Below are positions 8,641 through 18,189 of a DNA stretch of 64,000 bases, one piece after another. A program made the translations under genes and the position numbers. The notes under the pieces were generated by a model. It saw only the letters and a program-made list of their open reading frames with translations. It ran no database searches and had not been told where the DNA came from. Numbering within the stretch: position 1 is the first letter of the stretch; each line of letters starts with the position of its first letter. The stretch comes from Singulisphaera sp. (GTDB lineage: Bacteria; Planctomycetota; Planctomycetia; Isosphaerales; Isosphaeraceae). The DNA is taken from positions 17,741 to 81,740 of the forward strand of contig DAIDJG010000540.1 in the NCBI GenBank assembly GCA_027451445.1, written 5' to 3'.

Positions 8641-9648
8641 ATGCACATCCCGGACGGCATGCTCGATGCGAAGGTCGCCGTCGCGACCGGAGCGATTGCG
8701 GTCGTGGCCCTGGGTTACAGCCTGAAGCGGCTCGAGAAACAACTCGGCGAGCGGACCACCGTCTTGATGGGGGTCATGTCGGCGTTCGTCTTCGCAGCGC
8801 AAATGGTCAACTTCCCGGTGGGACCGGGGGTCTCTGGACACCTGCTCGGGGGTGTGCTCGCCGCCGTGCTTTTAGGCCCCTGGGCGGGTGTGGTGGTGAT
8901 CGGGAGCGTTTTGATCGTTCAGTGCTTCCTGTTCGGTGACGGCGGCCTCACGGCATTGGGGGCCAACTTCGTCAATATGGGGGTGATCGGGGCGATCGGC
9001 GGCTATGCGATCTATGCGCCGATTCGTCGCGCTGTGGGTGGGCGAGCCGGTGTGGTATTTGGCGCCATGGCGGCCTCCTGGTTTGCCGTACTGCTCGCAT
9101 CCGGCGCCTGCGCACTCGAGTTGGCGGCCTCCGGTCGGCGCACGGACTTTGTTCGGGTTCTGAGTTGGATGGCATTGATCCACGCGGGCATTGGATTAGG
9201 CGAAGCGTTGATCACTGGGTTGGTCGTCCGGTTCGTGCTGTTGACGCGGCCCGACCTGATCGACGAACCGAAGGCGGAGCCGTCATCGGCGTCGACACGC
9301 TGGGGACAGACGGTACTCGCCGGATTGGCGATCGCCCTCACGGTGGCGGTATTCTTCGCACCCTTTGCCTGCGACGCTCCCGACGGCCTGGAATATGTCG
9401 GCGATAAGCTTGGGTTCTTGAACGAAGCAGCGGGTTCGGCGGTGGCGGCTCCACTGGCCGACTACAAGCTCCCAATGCCGAGCTTCCAACAGATGCGAGT
9501 CGCGACGTCCGTGGTCGGAGTGGTAGGAACGCTCGTTGTGTTTGGTTTGGGCTACGGGCTGGCTCGTGTCTTCGCGCTTCGCGGCGACGTTATCCTGCGG
9601 TCGAAGCGGTCTGAAGGCCGTGGCGAGGTCTCCCCGGATGCGGCTTGA
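8641..9648 (+). CDS. cbiM: Cobalt/nickel ECF transporter S component, CbiM fused to a PDGLE (CbiN-like) domain
   Basis: 335 residues. It begins MHIPDG, the conserved N-terminus whose His2 coordinates Co/Ni in CbiM/NikM. GPGVSGHLLGG (about 61-71) and GALGANF-like motifs (LTALGANFVNMG) complete the metal-binding core across about six TM helices. The C-terminal third carries two more TM helices around CDAPDGLEYVG (near residue 247), the PDGLE domain that replaces a separate CbiN. It forms the substrate-specific part of an energy-coupling-factor importer with the next two genes. cbiQ overlaps its end by 11 nt. I could not find a cobalamin riboswitch upstream. Co and Ni cannot be separated by sequence alone. 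Confidence 0.92.
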   Translation: MHIPDGMLDAKVAVATGAIAVVALGYSLKRLEKQLGERTTVLMGVMSAFVFAAQMVNFPVGPGVSGHLLGGVLAAVLLGPWAGVVVIGSVLIVQCFLFGDGGLTALGANFVNMGVIGAIGGYAIYAPIRRAVGGRAGVVFGAMAASWFAVLLASGACALELAASGRRTDFVRVLSWMALIHAGIGLGEALITGLVVRFVLLTRPDLIDEPKAEPSSASTRWGQTVLAGLAIALTVAVFFAPFACDAPDGLEYVGDKLGFLNEAAGSAVAAPLADYKLPMPSFQQMRVATSVVGVVGTLVVFGLGYGLARVFALRGDVILRSKRSEGRGEVSPDAA

Positions 9649-10321
9649 GCTCCTCGAGCGGCGGTCCGAAGGAACCGGTCCTCTCCACCGGCTCGACCCT
9701 CGGCTCAAGCTGCTGACGACCGCGTTTTTTGTCTGCGGCGCGGTTGCGACCCCGATGGGTGCCTGGCGTTACCTGGCCGCCGAGGGGCTTGTGCTCGCAT
9801 TCGCGGTCGGTCTGGCCGGCGTGCCCCCGCGTGATCTCTTGCGACAATGGCTGGGATTTTTCGTACTCGTCATCGTGCTGGCGTTCATGGTGGCGACGTC
9901 CCACCCCGAACGCAGAACGCTTGGCACCTGGACCGTGCTACTAACCATCATCGCCAAGAACAGCCTCGCCTTTCTTGCTATGGTCACGCTCGCGAGCGTG
10001 ACCCCGTTTCATAAACTGCTCCAAGCGCTGCGCCTGTTGCGCGTGCCCCTCGTGCTGGTGACGACCCTCCAGTTTATGTACCGTTATCTCCATGTCCTGA
10101 CGGACGAGCTCGACCGGATGGTCAAGGCACGCCGCGCCCGGACGTTTCGCCGTTCTGTGGGAGTGGACTGGGGCTTATTCACCGGTTTGATCGGAATCCT
10201 CTTTCTCCGCGCCTTTGAGCGTGGGGAACGTGTTCATGCCGCGATGGTCGCGCGCGGTTGGGACGGGATGATTCGCACGCTCGACGACCCAGAGCCCTCG
10301 GCCACACCCGTGCACCCATGA
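9638..10321 (+). CDS. cbiQ: ECF transporter T component CbiQ
   Basis: 227 residues from the ATG at 9638 (MRLELLERR). A longer frame from 9536 would run far into cbiM and lacks homology. Several TM helices are present, with the family signature region after them: ALRLLRVPLVLV, then a cytosolic segment with MVKARRARTF, the coupling-helix motif that contacts the ATPase. GERVHAAMVARGWDG near the C-terminus is the second typical CbiQ motif (ARG). It is the transmembrane coupling subunit between CbiM and the ATPase. Its stop overlaps the cbiO start (ATGA), which suggests translational coupling. Confidence 0.92.
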   Translation: MRLELLERRSEGTGPLHRLDPRLKLLTTAFFVCGAVATPMGAWRYLAAEGLVLAFAVGLAGVPPRDLLRQWLGFFVLVIVLAFMVATSHPERRTLGTWTVLLTIIAKNSLAFLAMVTLASVTPFHKLLQALRLLRVPLVLVTTLQFMYRYLHVLTDELDRMVKARRARTFRRSVGVDWGLFTGLIGILFLRAFERGERVHAAMVARGWDGMIRTLDDPEPSATPVHP

Positions 10322-11160
10322 CGACCGTCGAATTGCAACTCACGGGCGACGAAACGAGCGCGGTGACAGCCCCCGCCGTGAAGGTCCTCGATCTGGAGTA
10401 TCGCTACCCCGATGGTCGCCACGCGTTGCGAGGGGTGGACTTGACGATCATGCCGGGCGAGACGATCGCACTCGTCGGGCCCAATGGCGCGGGAAAGAGT
10501 ACGCTTCTCTGGCACCTCAACGGGCTGCTTCCCGGCAAGGAACGAACCCCGGCCGTACACTCGCACGGCGGTGAAGGACATGTTGCACGCAACGACGCCC
10601 CTGCCGTCTGGATTGAAGGCCTGGAGGTGAATGCGAAAAACGCGCCGGAGATTCGGAGACGGGTTGGGCTTGTCTTCCAGGATCCGGACGACCAGCTCTT
10701 CAGTACGACGGTGATCGAAGATGTGGCGTTTGGCCCGTTGAACCTGGGGATGCGCCCGAGTCAGGCGCGTGCGTTGGCACTCGAGTGTTTGGGCCGGGTC
10801 GACCTCCAGGACGTCGCGGATCGGGCTCCGCATCATCTTAGTTTTGGCGAACGCAAACGGGTCTGTCTCGCCGGCGTGCTGGCGTGCCAGCCGTCGGTCC
10901 TGGTTCTGGACGAGCCCACCTCCAACCTCGATCCCCGAGGGCGCCGGAGGTTCATTCAATTGATCCGGAGCCTCCCCGCGACGAAGCTCATCGCGACTCA
11001 CGACCTCGAGATGGTCCTGGACCTTTGCAACCGCGCGCTACTCCTCGATGGGGGCCGCATCGTCGCCAACGGGCTCGTTCACAACGTTCTGGGCGACCCC
11101 AACCTGCTGGAAGCGCACGGGCTGGAGATGCCGCTCAGTCTTAAAGTCGGGCGAGGGTAA
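10318..11160 (+). CDS. cbiO: ECF transporter A component, ATP-binding protein CbiO
   Basis: 280 residues from the ATG at 10318, which overlaps the cbiQ stop. The 20 extra residues of the longer frame lie inside cbiQ and are not conserved. Walker A is GPNGAGKST and the Q-loop reads VFQDPDDQLF. The signature is LSFGERKR, a variant of LSGGQ common in CbiO/EcfA. Walker B is VLVLDEPTSNLD and the switch histidine lies in ATHDLE. A somewhat long insertion (about 75-100, His/Gly/Ala-rich) lies between Walker A and the Q-loop. It drives Co2+ or Ni2+ uptake with CbiM and CbiQ. It converges on the kinase gene. Confidence 0.92.
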   Translation: MTTVELQLTGDETSAVTAPAVKVLDLEYRYPDGRHALRGVDLTIMPGETIALVGPNGAGKSTLLWHLNGLLPGKERTPAVHSHGGEGHVARNDAPAVWIEGLEVNAKNAPEIRRRVGLVFQDPDDQLFSTTVIEDVAFGPLNLGMRPSQARALALECLGRVDLQDVADRAPHHLSFGERKRVCLAGVLACQPSVLVLDEPTSNLDPRGRRRFIQLIRSLPATKLIATHDLEMVLDLCNRALLLDGGRIVANGLVHNVLGDPNLLEAHGLEMPLSLKVGRG

Positions 11161-11173
11161 GGCGGTCTCGCTA

Positions 11174-14100
11174 CTACCGTGCTGCGCCGACCGGCACGGG
11201 TCGCGCCTTCCGGATCAGCTCGCGAAACTCGGAACGTTCCCGAAGGCCGTTCCAGTCAATATCCGCGTCGGCCTGGTCGGGTGGGAACCCGTGATCGAGC
11301 GCCTGTTTCAGACCATCGAGCGCGCGGGGGATGAGCTTTTCGTCGTGGGTCTTGTCGACGAGGATTGCGAACACGCACGCGGCATTGTACAGCCGGTGGG
11401 GGGTGGGCGTGCGTCGCAGGCGTTCGGCGTCGTCGATCGCACTCAAGTCGCCGCACCGGGCGCGGAGGAGGGCGCGGAGAACCAGAGCATCCATCGAGCC
11501 AGGATCAGCCTCCAACGCTACGTTCACGTGCTGTAGCGCAGCACCCGGGTCCTCTCGATACAGCACGCGGGCCATCCCGTAGTGCGCACGGGGATAGGCC
11601 GAGTTCAGTTTGAGCGCGCGCTCCAGGTCCTCGCGAGCGCCCGCGGAATTACGGGCCAGTCGGAAGATCCCCCGTGCGGTCAGGGCCATGATGTTTTCGG
11701 GCTCTCGATTCAGCAAGTCTGCATAGAGTCCTTCCGCCTCGTCGGTACGGCCGAGTCGATACACGACCTCGCCCAGTGCGGCCATCACACCCGTGTCGCG
11801 CCGGCCCAATCCCACGGCCTGACGCAGATCCCTCTCGGCATCGGCCAGCCGCTGGAGCTCGATCTCGACCAGAGCACGATTGACCAGAGCTTCGACAAAC
11901 TTCGGATCCGCGCCGAGAGCCTTGTCGTAGCAATCGAGTGCCTCACGGAGCATACCGACCTGGGCATAAGCCAAACCTCGATTCATCTGGGGCCACGCGA
12001 ATTCCGTCCTCAGCGCGGTGCACGCGCCGAAGTCGCCGGCGGCTTCGAGGTATCGCCCCTGCTGATAGTGGCAGTGACCCAGCACGAACCACGCCCACAA
12101 GGCCTGGGGATCCAGGCTCACGGCACGTCGAAGGTCGGCCTCGGCTCGCTCGCGCTCACCGATCGCCAACAAGGAGGTCCCTCGCAATTCGAAATCACGC
12201 GCGGTCGTTGGCGCTGTGCGAGTTGCTCGTGCGTAATCGCTGGCCGCTTCGGCTTTCAAGCCAAGATCCGCCTCGTAGCGAGCGCGATCGGAAAACAGTG
12301 ACGACGGCGGCATGGGATCGATGTGCTCGGCCCAAACCAACGAATCGACCGCCCATTCGCGTGCCCGGCGTTGGTCGTCCTTCGAAGGCGCGCGATCGGC
12401 AAGGTAAGTTTTCGCTTGCGCCTCGAGCAAGACGAGCTCGGTCAGTCGTTCGCGGATCTGGTCACGCTCTTTCGGGCTGAGCTTCCAGATCCACGACGTT
12501 GACTGAAGTCGTCCTTTCGAATCGAAACCCTGACTTTTCACCATCCTGTCCGCCTGATCCACGCCGCGCGTAAGATGGTCGCGCATTCCGGTGGACGTGT
12601 TCAGACGGAACCGACACTCTTCGAATTCGGCCAGGAAGGCATGCTTCTTCAAACGGGTCTGGGTCTGCTGGAAACCCCAGGAGAGCATTGCCATCAGCCC
12701 GCCAAGCAACATCAAGAGAACGACCGCGACGGACGCGATTGACGTCGTGCTGCACAGTCGGGGATTTCGGCGTGCCCATTTTGCAGCGCGTTCACGCAAG
12801 CTCGGTTCCGGAGCGTGTTTCAGGGGCAGATCGTCCAGGAACCGACGGAGGTCTTCGGCCAGGTCACGGGCACGCTGATAGCGCAAATCCAGGTCGGGGT
12901 CGAGACACTTGGCAACGATCGCATCCAGGCTCCAGGGCACTCCCTTGCACGCTGCGTGCAGCGAAGGGGCCTGCCGTCGCTGCTTGATCATGTACGTGAC
13001 GACTTCGGGCAACGGCAACCGGGCCGACGGCTCAGGGAACGGATGATGGCCCGCGAGACTCTCGAAAAGAATCAATCCAAGGGCGTAAAGATCGGATCGT
13101 TCGTCGACCTTTTGGGCGAGGACGGGATCGCGCGCCTGGAACGCTTCCAGATGTTCCGGCGACATGTAGGGAAGTGTGCCGCCGATCAGGGCACGTTCGC
13201 CATCCTCAGACCATTGCGGCAGTGGGCTCGAGAGGTTGAAGTCCAGCAGCATCGGCGTCCCGTCCGCGGCGATCAGGATATTCGAGGGCTTCAGGTCCCT
13301 GTGGAGCAGCCCCCGGGTGTGCGCATGGTCGAGACCTTCCGCCAGGCGCGCGACGATCCAAACTCCCGCCTGGACGTAGTTGGCCGAGCGCAGAAACTGA
13401 CGGGCGGGTTGGCGGTCGTCCCACTCGTCGATTTCGAGCTGCGAGGCGATCAGCGGTCGCCGCCACCTCGACAAAAAGTTTCGCACACGTCCTGGCGGAC
13501 GCGCACCGGCCTCAGCCGGCGATCCGGACTCGGACGGCTCGTGGAAGAACCGGCTATGGGAGAGTCGCGAAGGGAATGGGCCCGGATGCGTGAACGATCG
13601 CCGCGAGCCCGGCGTCTCACGCGAAACCGGTGCCTCCGAGGCAAAGCGCTGACTCGCAACATCGAGTGCCGCGACGAGGCTTCGTCCGGTCGCCTGGTCG
13701 GGGAGACACACGCCGGTTGCTTCGAGGACCTGGGCGAGATTCGCACCTCCAAAATACGGCATGCAGATTAATCGGAGCTGAGTTGCCGGATCGTCGTGCA
13801 CGGAGAAGATGGGCACGATATGAGCGTGCTGAAGCCGCGCCAGCATTTGCGGCTCTTCTCCGGTTGCACGCGAGACCTTGAGCGCCACCAGTCGGTGGCT
13901 CAGACTGGGTTGCTCGGCAAGATAGACACGCGCAAACGCACCCCGCCCGAGTTCCGAGACGATCAAAAAGCCGCCGATCAGATCGCCGGGCTTGGGCGCG
14001 ATGAGCGGAACGAGGCCATCGGACACCGTTCGAGAGGGGTGTGCTGCCGGTTCGGACAGCCCGGCGTGGATCGCCCCACGGTCTGGCGATTGCTCGGGAA

Positions 14101-14347
14101 TGAGCTCACCTGTCAGCGAATCGACGCGGAGATTCGATGGGTTGCTCGTGCCTGGTCCAGCAGAATTCCCAGTCGGCGACCACGGTCTTGCCAGCAGGGA
14201 ATCTGCGACATTGGACGAGCCGGATGTCTCTTCGCCAAAGGCCCATCCGGCAATCAGGCTCTTATTAGACTCGGCGGGCGACTCGGACGACGGTCGGGTC
14301 ATCGGTTCTTTCGCTTCGGACTTCAGGCAATTCGCCGCAAACGCCAT
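11174..14347 (-). CDS. Transmembrane Ser/Thr protein kinase with C-terminal TPR repeats
   Basis: 1057 residues. The kinase domain runs from about 125 to 505: P-loop LGRGAFARV (133-141), lysine in VALKVS (157), catalytic loop HRDLKPSN (349-356), APE equivalent MSPEHLE. The metal-binding DFG is DFN (369-371). About 130 residues, low in complexity and rich in Ser/Pro/Arg, are inserted between the hinge region (CMPYFGGANL) and the helix before the catalytic loop. A TM helix (about 536-558) separates the kinase from a large TPR domain (about 690-1010), which often binds partner proteins. The 115-residue N-terminal lead is disordered. An alternative start is M16. Its ligand and substrates are unknown. 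Confidence 0.88.
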   Translation of the reverse strand: MAFAANCLKSEAKEPMTRPSSESPAESNKSLIAGWAFGEETSGSSNVADSLLARPWSPTGNSAGPGTSNPSNLRVDSLTGELIPEQSPDRGAIHAGLSEPAAHPSRTVSDGLVPLIAPKPGDLIGGFLIVSELGRGAFARVYLAEQPSLSHRLVALKVSRATGEEPQMLARLQHAHIVPIFSVHDDPATQLRLICMPYFGGANLAQVLEATGVCLPDQATGRSLVAALDVASQRFASEAPVSRETPGSRRSFTHPGPFPSRLSHSRFFHEPSESGSPAEAGARPPGRVRNFLSRWRRPLIASQLEIDEWDDRQPARQFLRSANYVQAGVWIVARLAEGLDHAHTRGLLHRDLKPSNILIAADGTPMLLDFNLSSPLPQWSEDGERALIGGTLPYMSPEHLEAFQARDPVLAQKVDERSDLYALGLILFESLAGHHPFPEPSARLPLPEVVTYMIKQRRQAPSLHAACKGVPWSLDAIVAKCLDPDLDLRYQRARDLAEDLRRFLDDLPLKHAPEPSLRERAAKWARRNPRLCSTTSIASVAVVLLMLLGGLMAMLSWGFQQTQTRLKKHAFLAEFEECRFRLNTSTGMRDHLTRGVDQADRMVKSQGFDSKGRLQSTSWIWKLSPKERDQIRERLTELVLLEAQAKTYLADRAPSKDDQRRAREWAVDSLVWAEHIDPMPPSSLFSDRARYEADLGLKAEAASDYARATRTAPTTARDFELRGTSLLAIGERERAEADLRRAVSLDPQALWAWFVLGHCHYQQGRYLEAAGDFGACTALRTEFAWPQMNRGLAYAQVGMLREALDCYDKALGADPKFVEALVNRALVEIELQRLADAERDLRQAVGLGRRDTGVMAALGEVVYRLGRTDEAEGLYADLLNREPENIMALTARGIFRLARNSAGAREDLERALKLNSAYPRAHYGMARVLYREDPGAALQHVNVALEADPGSMDALVLRALLRARCGDLSAIDDAERLRRTPTPHRLYNAACVFAILVDKTHDEKLIPRALDGLKQALDHGFPPDQADADIDWNGLRERSEFRELIRKARPVPVGAAR

Positions 14348-14557
14348 GGCGCGCGCAAACGCACTCCAGCATCCTCAATGGGCTTATAGTGCATGGCCGC
14401 GCGTTCTGTCCGAAAAAGGATGAGTCCGGGCAGAATTCGCCGGAGTGCGTTTTGAAAAAGAAGCGCAAATGCGTCGAACGCATGGCTCCGTGTCCTAGAG
14501 TTGTCACAAGGGGACAAACGGCCCAGGTGCAATCCCCAACTGCACAAGGACACAGGA

Positions 14558-16129
14558 ATGTTAAGCTCCAATGCAACACTCGAGGCAGCAGCCGCCTCGT
14601 CTCGACTGGAAGATGCCCTGGCCGGCAACGAGCATCACGCCTTGGCACGCCGATTGGCTCGCGATTTCAATGCCCCGGTCGGCTTGCTCGACCCAACCGC
14701 TTTGACATGGCTCGCCCGCGCGGGTGCGCCGGCCGAGCAGTTTCCGGCCGCGGGAGCCACGCTCGTTGCGGCGTTGAAGACGAGTGGCGTAGGGCAGGGC
14801 CGTGTCGCGCTCTGGCGTGCGAATCGCTCGAGTGGTCCGGTTTGGCTTGTCCTTCCGCTCCCGCGCACCGGCGGCGGCGAAGTGTTCGCCATGGCGGGTT
14901 TTGCAACCTCGGTCGACATGGAACAAGCCGCCTCATGGGGGCCCGTCTGTCCCGACGCAGCCTTACGGGCGTGGGGTCAGTCCGTCGCCGATCAGCACCG
15001 CCGCGCCAAGGATACGCACGCCGCCTCCAAGCCCGCCGGGGCGCCCACCTCGACGGACAGCGCCGAGCATCTTCTCATTGCCCGCCTGATCCGCCGGATG
15101 AAGATCTCGGATGCCCCGGACAAGTTCCAAAGCCTAGCAACCAACGCGCTTCGGAACGCATTGAACGTGCAGGCTGTGGCGTGGGTACCCGCGCAGCAAA
15201 CCGATCTTGTGATCGTTAGCGGGGAGATCGCCGGATTCAAAGGCAACGCATATCGAGCGATTCTGCCGGGCGACAACTCACCGCTCTTGCACATTGTGAA
15301 TCACGTCGACAGCCCGCCGGGGGTTGAGCTCAAACGGTTCGTCGCCGTCGCCGCGGATACTCAGGGGACCCCGGGCTGGCTCATCGCCGCCAATCCGCTC
15401 GATGACCGCCCCTTTGCCGCCACCGAGGTTGAGATTCTCCAGCCCGTTGCGTCGTTGATCGGCACGCAGCAGAACAACGCAAGGCTCTACGCCGACCTCA
15501 AGGAACTCTTGTTCGGCGTGATCCGGGCGTTGACCGCAGCTATCGACGCCAAGGATCCGTACACCTCGGGCCATTCGGAGCGCGTGGCTCGGATTGCTGT
15601 CCGGCTGGCGGAAGAGCTCGGCATGCCCGCCAATCAGCGGAGCGATTTGTACCTCATGGGCCTGCTCCACGACGTCGGCAAGATCGGCATCGACGACCAC
15701 GTCCTCAAGAAGACTGGTCCACTGACGCCGGACGAATACCGTCAGATCCAGGCGCACGTCGAGATCGGAGTCCATATTCTCTCCGACCTCAAGAAGTTGC
15801 ACCACTTACTCCCTGGCGTCTTGCACCACCACGAAAGCCTCGACGGGACCGGTTATCCCGCAGGCCTGGCCGGCGACAAGATCCCGCTCGAAGCACGCAT
15901 CCTCGCGGTGGCGGACTCGTTCGATGCCATGTCGAGCACCCGACCCTACCGCCGGCGCATGACACCCATGCAGATCGACGATATTCTCCGTAAAGGCTCC
16001 GGCACGCAGTGGGATCCGAAGATCATCAACGCACTGTTCACGTGCCGGATGGACGTCGAAGCCATCCGCCAGAAGGGGCTCGGCGAAAGCCTTCAGATCG
16101 TCGTCGACGAAACCCTTGGCAGGGTTTGA
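14558..16129 (+). CDS. GAF-like plus HD-GYP domain protein (putative c-di-GMP phosphodiesterase)
   Basis: 523 residues from the ATG at 14558, which has AAGGA 8-12 nt upstream. A longer frame from a TTG at 14501 lacks a good site. Residues 165-305 look like a GAF sensor domain and 315-500 are HD-GYP. The metal and substrate motifs are complete: HSERVA (H339), HDVGKIG (H371-D372), HVEIG, HHHESLDGTGYP with GYP at 432-434, and VADSFDAMSS. HD-GYP enzymes hydrolyse cyclic di-GMP to pGpG or GMP. No GGDEF protein is in the window. It is divergent from the kinase gene (210-nt gap). The enzymatic call is well supported and the sensed signal unknown. Confidence 0.9.
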   Translation: MLSSNATLEAAAASSRLEDALAGNEHHALARRLARDFNAPVGLLDPTALTWLARAGAPAEQFPAAGATLVAALKTSGVGQGRVALWRANRSSGPVWLVLPLPRTGGGEVFAMAGFATSVDMEQAASWGPVCPDAALRAWGQSVADQHRRAKDTHAASKPAGAPTSTDSAEHLLIARLIRRMKISDAPDKFQSLATNALRNALNVQAVAWVPAQQTDLVIVSGEIAGFKGNAYRAILPGDNSPLLHIVNHVDSPPGVELKRFVAVAADTQGTPGWLIAANPLDDRPFAATEVEILQPVASLIGTQQNNARLYADLKELLFGVIRALTAAIDAKDPYTSGHSERVARIAVRLAEELGMPANQRSDLYLMGLLHDVGKIGIDDHVLKKTGPLTPDEYRQIQAHVEIGVHILSDLKKLHHLLPGVLHHHESLDGTGYPAGLAGDKIPLEARILAVADSFDAMSSTRPYRRRMTPMQIDDILRKGSGTQWDPKIINALFTCRMDVEAIRQKGLGESLQIVVDETLGRV

Positions 16130-16244
16130 TGTCCCGGCCAGATCCAACGTCGAAACCTACCGAACAAATCGAGCACGGGAGCGCGGCGCGACGGAGTGAC
16201 AACGCCTCGCTCCCATGCTCATTTTACGCGTGTTCGCGGTCGCC

Positions 16245-16676
16245 TTACTTGATCGGGCTATAGTCGGTCGGGTCAAGATAGACGGAGTCGACCTTCTTGA
16301 CGAGCACGCCATTCTTGTGGCTTTCCGCATACACCTTTTTCCACTCGGGATCGTCCTGAAACGCCTTCCAGGACGCTTTTGCGGCGTCCCGACTCGGAAA
16401 CGCGATCAGGTACACAAGTTTGTCGCCCTTGCCATCCTTCTCGTCTTGAGGTGTCCAGAACCCCACCAGTTCGATCCCGTGTTTTTGAAACAAGGCGCAT
16501 GTGTGCTCACGGAATCGCTTGTGCAGGTCGCCAAGCTTTCCTTCGTTCGTATAATACGTTCGCAGTTCAAAGACGCGATTCTCTGCAGCCGAGGGGGCCT
16601 TGTCGGTGTGTGAGTTGCTCGACATCGCGACCACGCCCAATGTAAGTGCCAAAGCCATCACGATAATACGATTCAT
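16245..16676 (-). CDS. Secreted NIPSNAP family protein
   Basis: 143 residues from the ATG at 16676, which has AGGAG 7 nt upstream. The extra 50 residues of the longer frame look non-coding. A signal peptide covers about 1-22 (MNRIIVMALALTLGVVAMS). A NIPSNAP/dimeric alpha-beta-barrel domain follows, with VFELRTYYTNEGKLGDLH at its start, GFWTPQDE in the middle and YLIAFPSRDAAKASW. Such small proteins are common in planctomycetes, often exported and of unknown function. Monocistronic. Confidence 0.85.
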   Translation of the reverse strand: MNRIIVMALALTLGVVAMSSNSHTDKAPSAAENRVFELRTYYTNEGKLGDLHKRFREHTCALFQKHGIELVGFWTPQDEKDGKGDKLVYLIAFPSRDAAKASWKAFQDDPEWKKVYAESHKNGVLVKKVDSVYLDPTDYSPIK

Positions 16677-17220
16677 CGGAGAACTCCTCAGTGTGTTCGG
16701 AAACGTGTGGTACAGCCGTTTATAGTCTTCCCCCAGCGTTGGCTCAAGTGACTGGCCATTTACCAATCCGAAAACAGCGCGCGTATCGCGAAGTGTCACG
16801 ATAATCTTGATAAAAACAGTAGACAAACTTCACTTTAGAAACAAGGGTTCGTAAACTTGCCCGGTATAAGCGGACAAAGGACCTGCGGCGAAAAGGCGAT
16901 CCGAATGAGCAGTGAGCCCCAAACGATCCGTTCCTTGCCGATCCCCTGGGATCATCGACTCATGGCGAGGAATGAGGGCGCTCGTGCTTGTACGGTCGTA
17001 AGCTCACCTGCGACGAGGCGTGCTTCGGCCAACCTCGCCTTACTCTACGCAGGAAGCCGCGTGGTAAGGGAACGTCGCGATCACGATGGCTCTAACGGAC
17101 AGACTCGCGCCGCACGGGTGGAAAGGGTCTGAACCACGGGGCACCACACCTGGCGGTGCGGGGCGTCGCAGTAACGCACACGATTAAGCAGCAAGTGTTC
17201 TCATTTTTGAACGGAACGAA
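16677..17220. other. Intergenic region between NIPSNAP and FHA genes
   Basis: About 540 nt. The part next to 16676 is AT-rich (16780-16860) and should hold the NIPSNAP promoter. No gene, RNA gene or repeat that I can defend is present. Confidence 0.4.
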
Positions 17221-17243
17221 GCGCGCGTCAGCACGACGCGCGC
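17221..17243 (-). terminator. Perfect 9-bp hairpin downstream of the FHA gene
   Basis: GCGCGCGTC (17221-17229) and GACGCGCGC (17235-17243) pair perfectly around a 5-nt loop, about 93 nt after the FHA stop codon. On the minus strand the sequence after it is only mildly T-rich. Confidence 0.45.
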
Positions 17244-17335
17244 ATTCGCGTTTTGGTGGTCGGGTGAGCCCAGAACGCTGATTGCCCGCTCGGCACGCCA
17301 AATCCACGCCCGGCCCCACGGACGAAGGGAATCGG

Positions 17336-17935
17336 CTATTTGTCCGGCTTCTCAACCGACTCCTCAATGAGTTTGAAGAAGTCCTCATCGCTCGCCGTCA
17401 CCTTGGGCGTTGGTGCCTCTTTCACATGGTCCGGCAGGGCGTCCTCGAACTCCGCTTCATCAGCGGAAAGTCGCTCAATGATTTCGGGAGCCTTGGTGGC
17501 ACGGCGAGGCCGGGCCGGCTTGTCGCCGTCGGTATCGAGCCCGGCCAGCTCCAGGAGGGACGTTTTCTTCCGTTCTTCGAGCACATCCTCGCCGATCACC
17601 TCTTTGGTGCGGACCACCGCCTCAGGGCCGCTGGGCTCGTAGTCGATGTGGAAGAGGTGGCCGGCGATGCCAAGCTCGTCGTCCGGCATGAGACTGTGGT
17701 CGCTCGAAAGCGCGGCGCCATTGACGCTGGTCCCGTTCGTGCTTCCGAGGTCGCGGACGTGCCAGACTCCGTGGATGAGACGCAGCTCGCAATGCTTTCC
17801 CGAGACATTGGTAAAGTCCAGGCAAATATCGCAACTGGGCCTACGGCCGACAATCAATTGGGTCTTGAGAAGCGGAATGGGATCCCCACCGCCCAGAGGC
17901 TTCATGGTGCCGAATTCGGAAGGTTGGGACGGCAT
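17336..17935 (-). CDS. FHA domain protein
   Basis: 199 residues from the ATG at 17935, which has GAGAGGAG upstream. The longer frame from 18295 is not supported. The forkhead-associated domain spans about 22-95: GRRPSCDI (30-37), SGKHCELR (45-52), DLGSTNGTSVNG (62-73). These carry the Gly-Arg, Ser-x-x-His and Asn residues that contact phosphothreonine. The C-terminal half is acidic and apparently disordered, with a basic patch (KPARPRRATKAP). It should bind pThr peptides made by Hanks-type kinases such as the 11174-14347 product. That link is an inference from family knowledge and proximity. Confidence 0.88.
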   Translation of the reverse strand: MPSQPSEFGTMKPLGGGDPIPLLKTQLIVGRRPSCDICLDFTNVSGKHCELRLIHGVWHVRDLGSTNGTSVNGAALSSDHSLMPDDELGIAGHLFHIDYEPSGPEAVVRTKEVIGEDVLEERKKTSLLELAGLDTDGDKPARPRRATKAPEIIERLSADEAEFEDALPDHVKEAPTPKVTASDEDFFKLIEESVEKPDK

Positions 17936-18189
17936 GGGGACTCCTCTCTCGAGAGACGGTCGCAGACAGCCGGCTGGTTCGGGACGTGCACACGAACGCC
18001 GGTATGCTACCTCAGACCGGAGGAGATGCTCAAGAGTGTGGATTTCCGTTCGTCGGATCAGGCCGGATCGCAAACGGCGAGAGGGGCTGGAACCCGCGCG
18101 TGGGTTCGGATAGCCTCGGGCGCTGATGTATTCGACTCGGGCCGAATCGCACCCGGTCATCCAGAGACCCCGTAAAGAGGACGACACGC

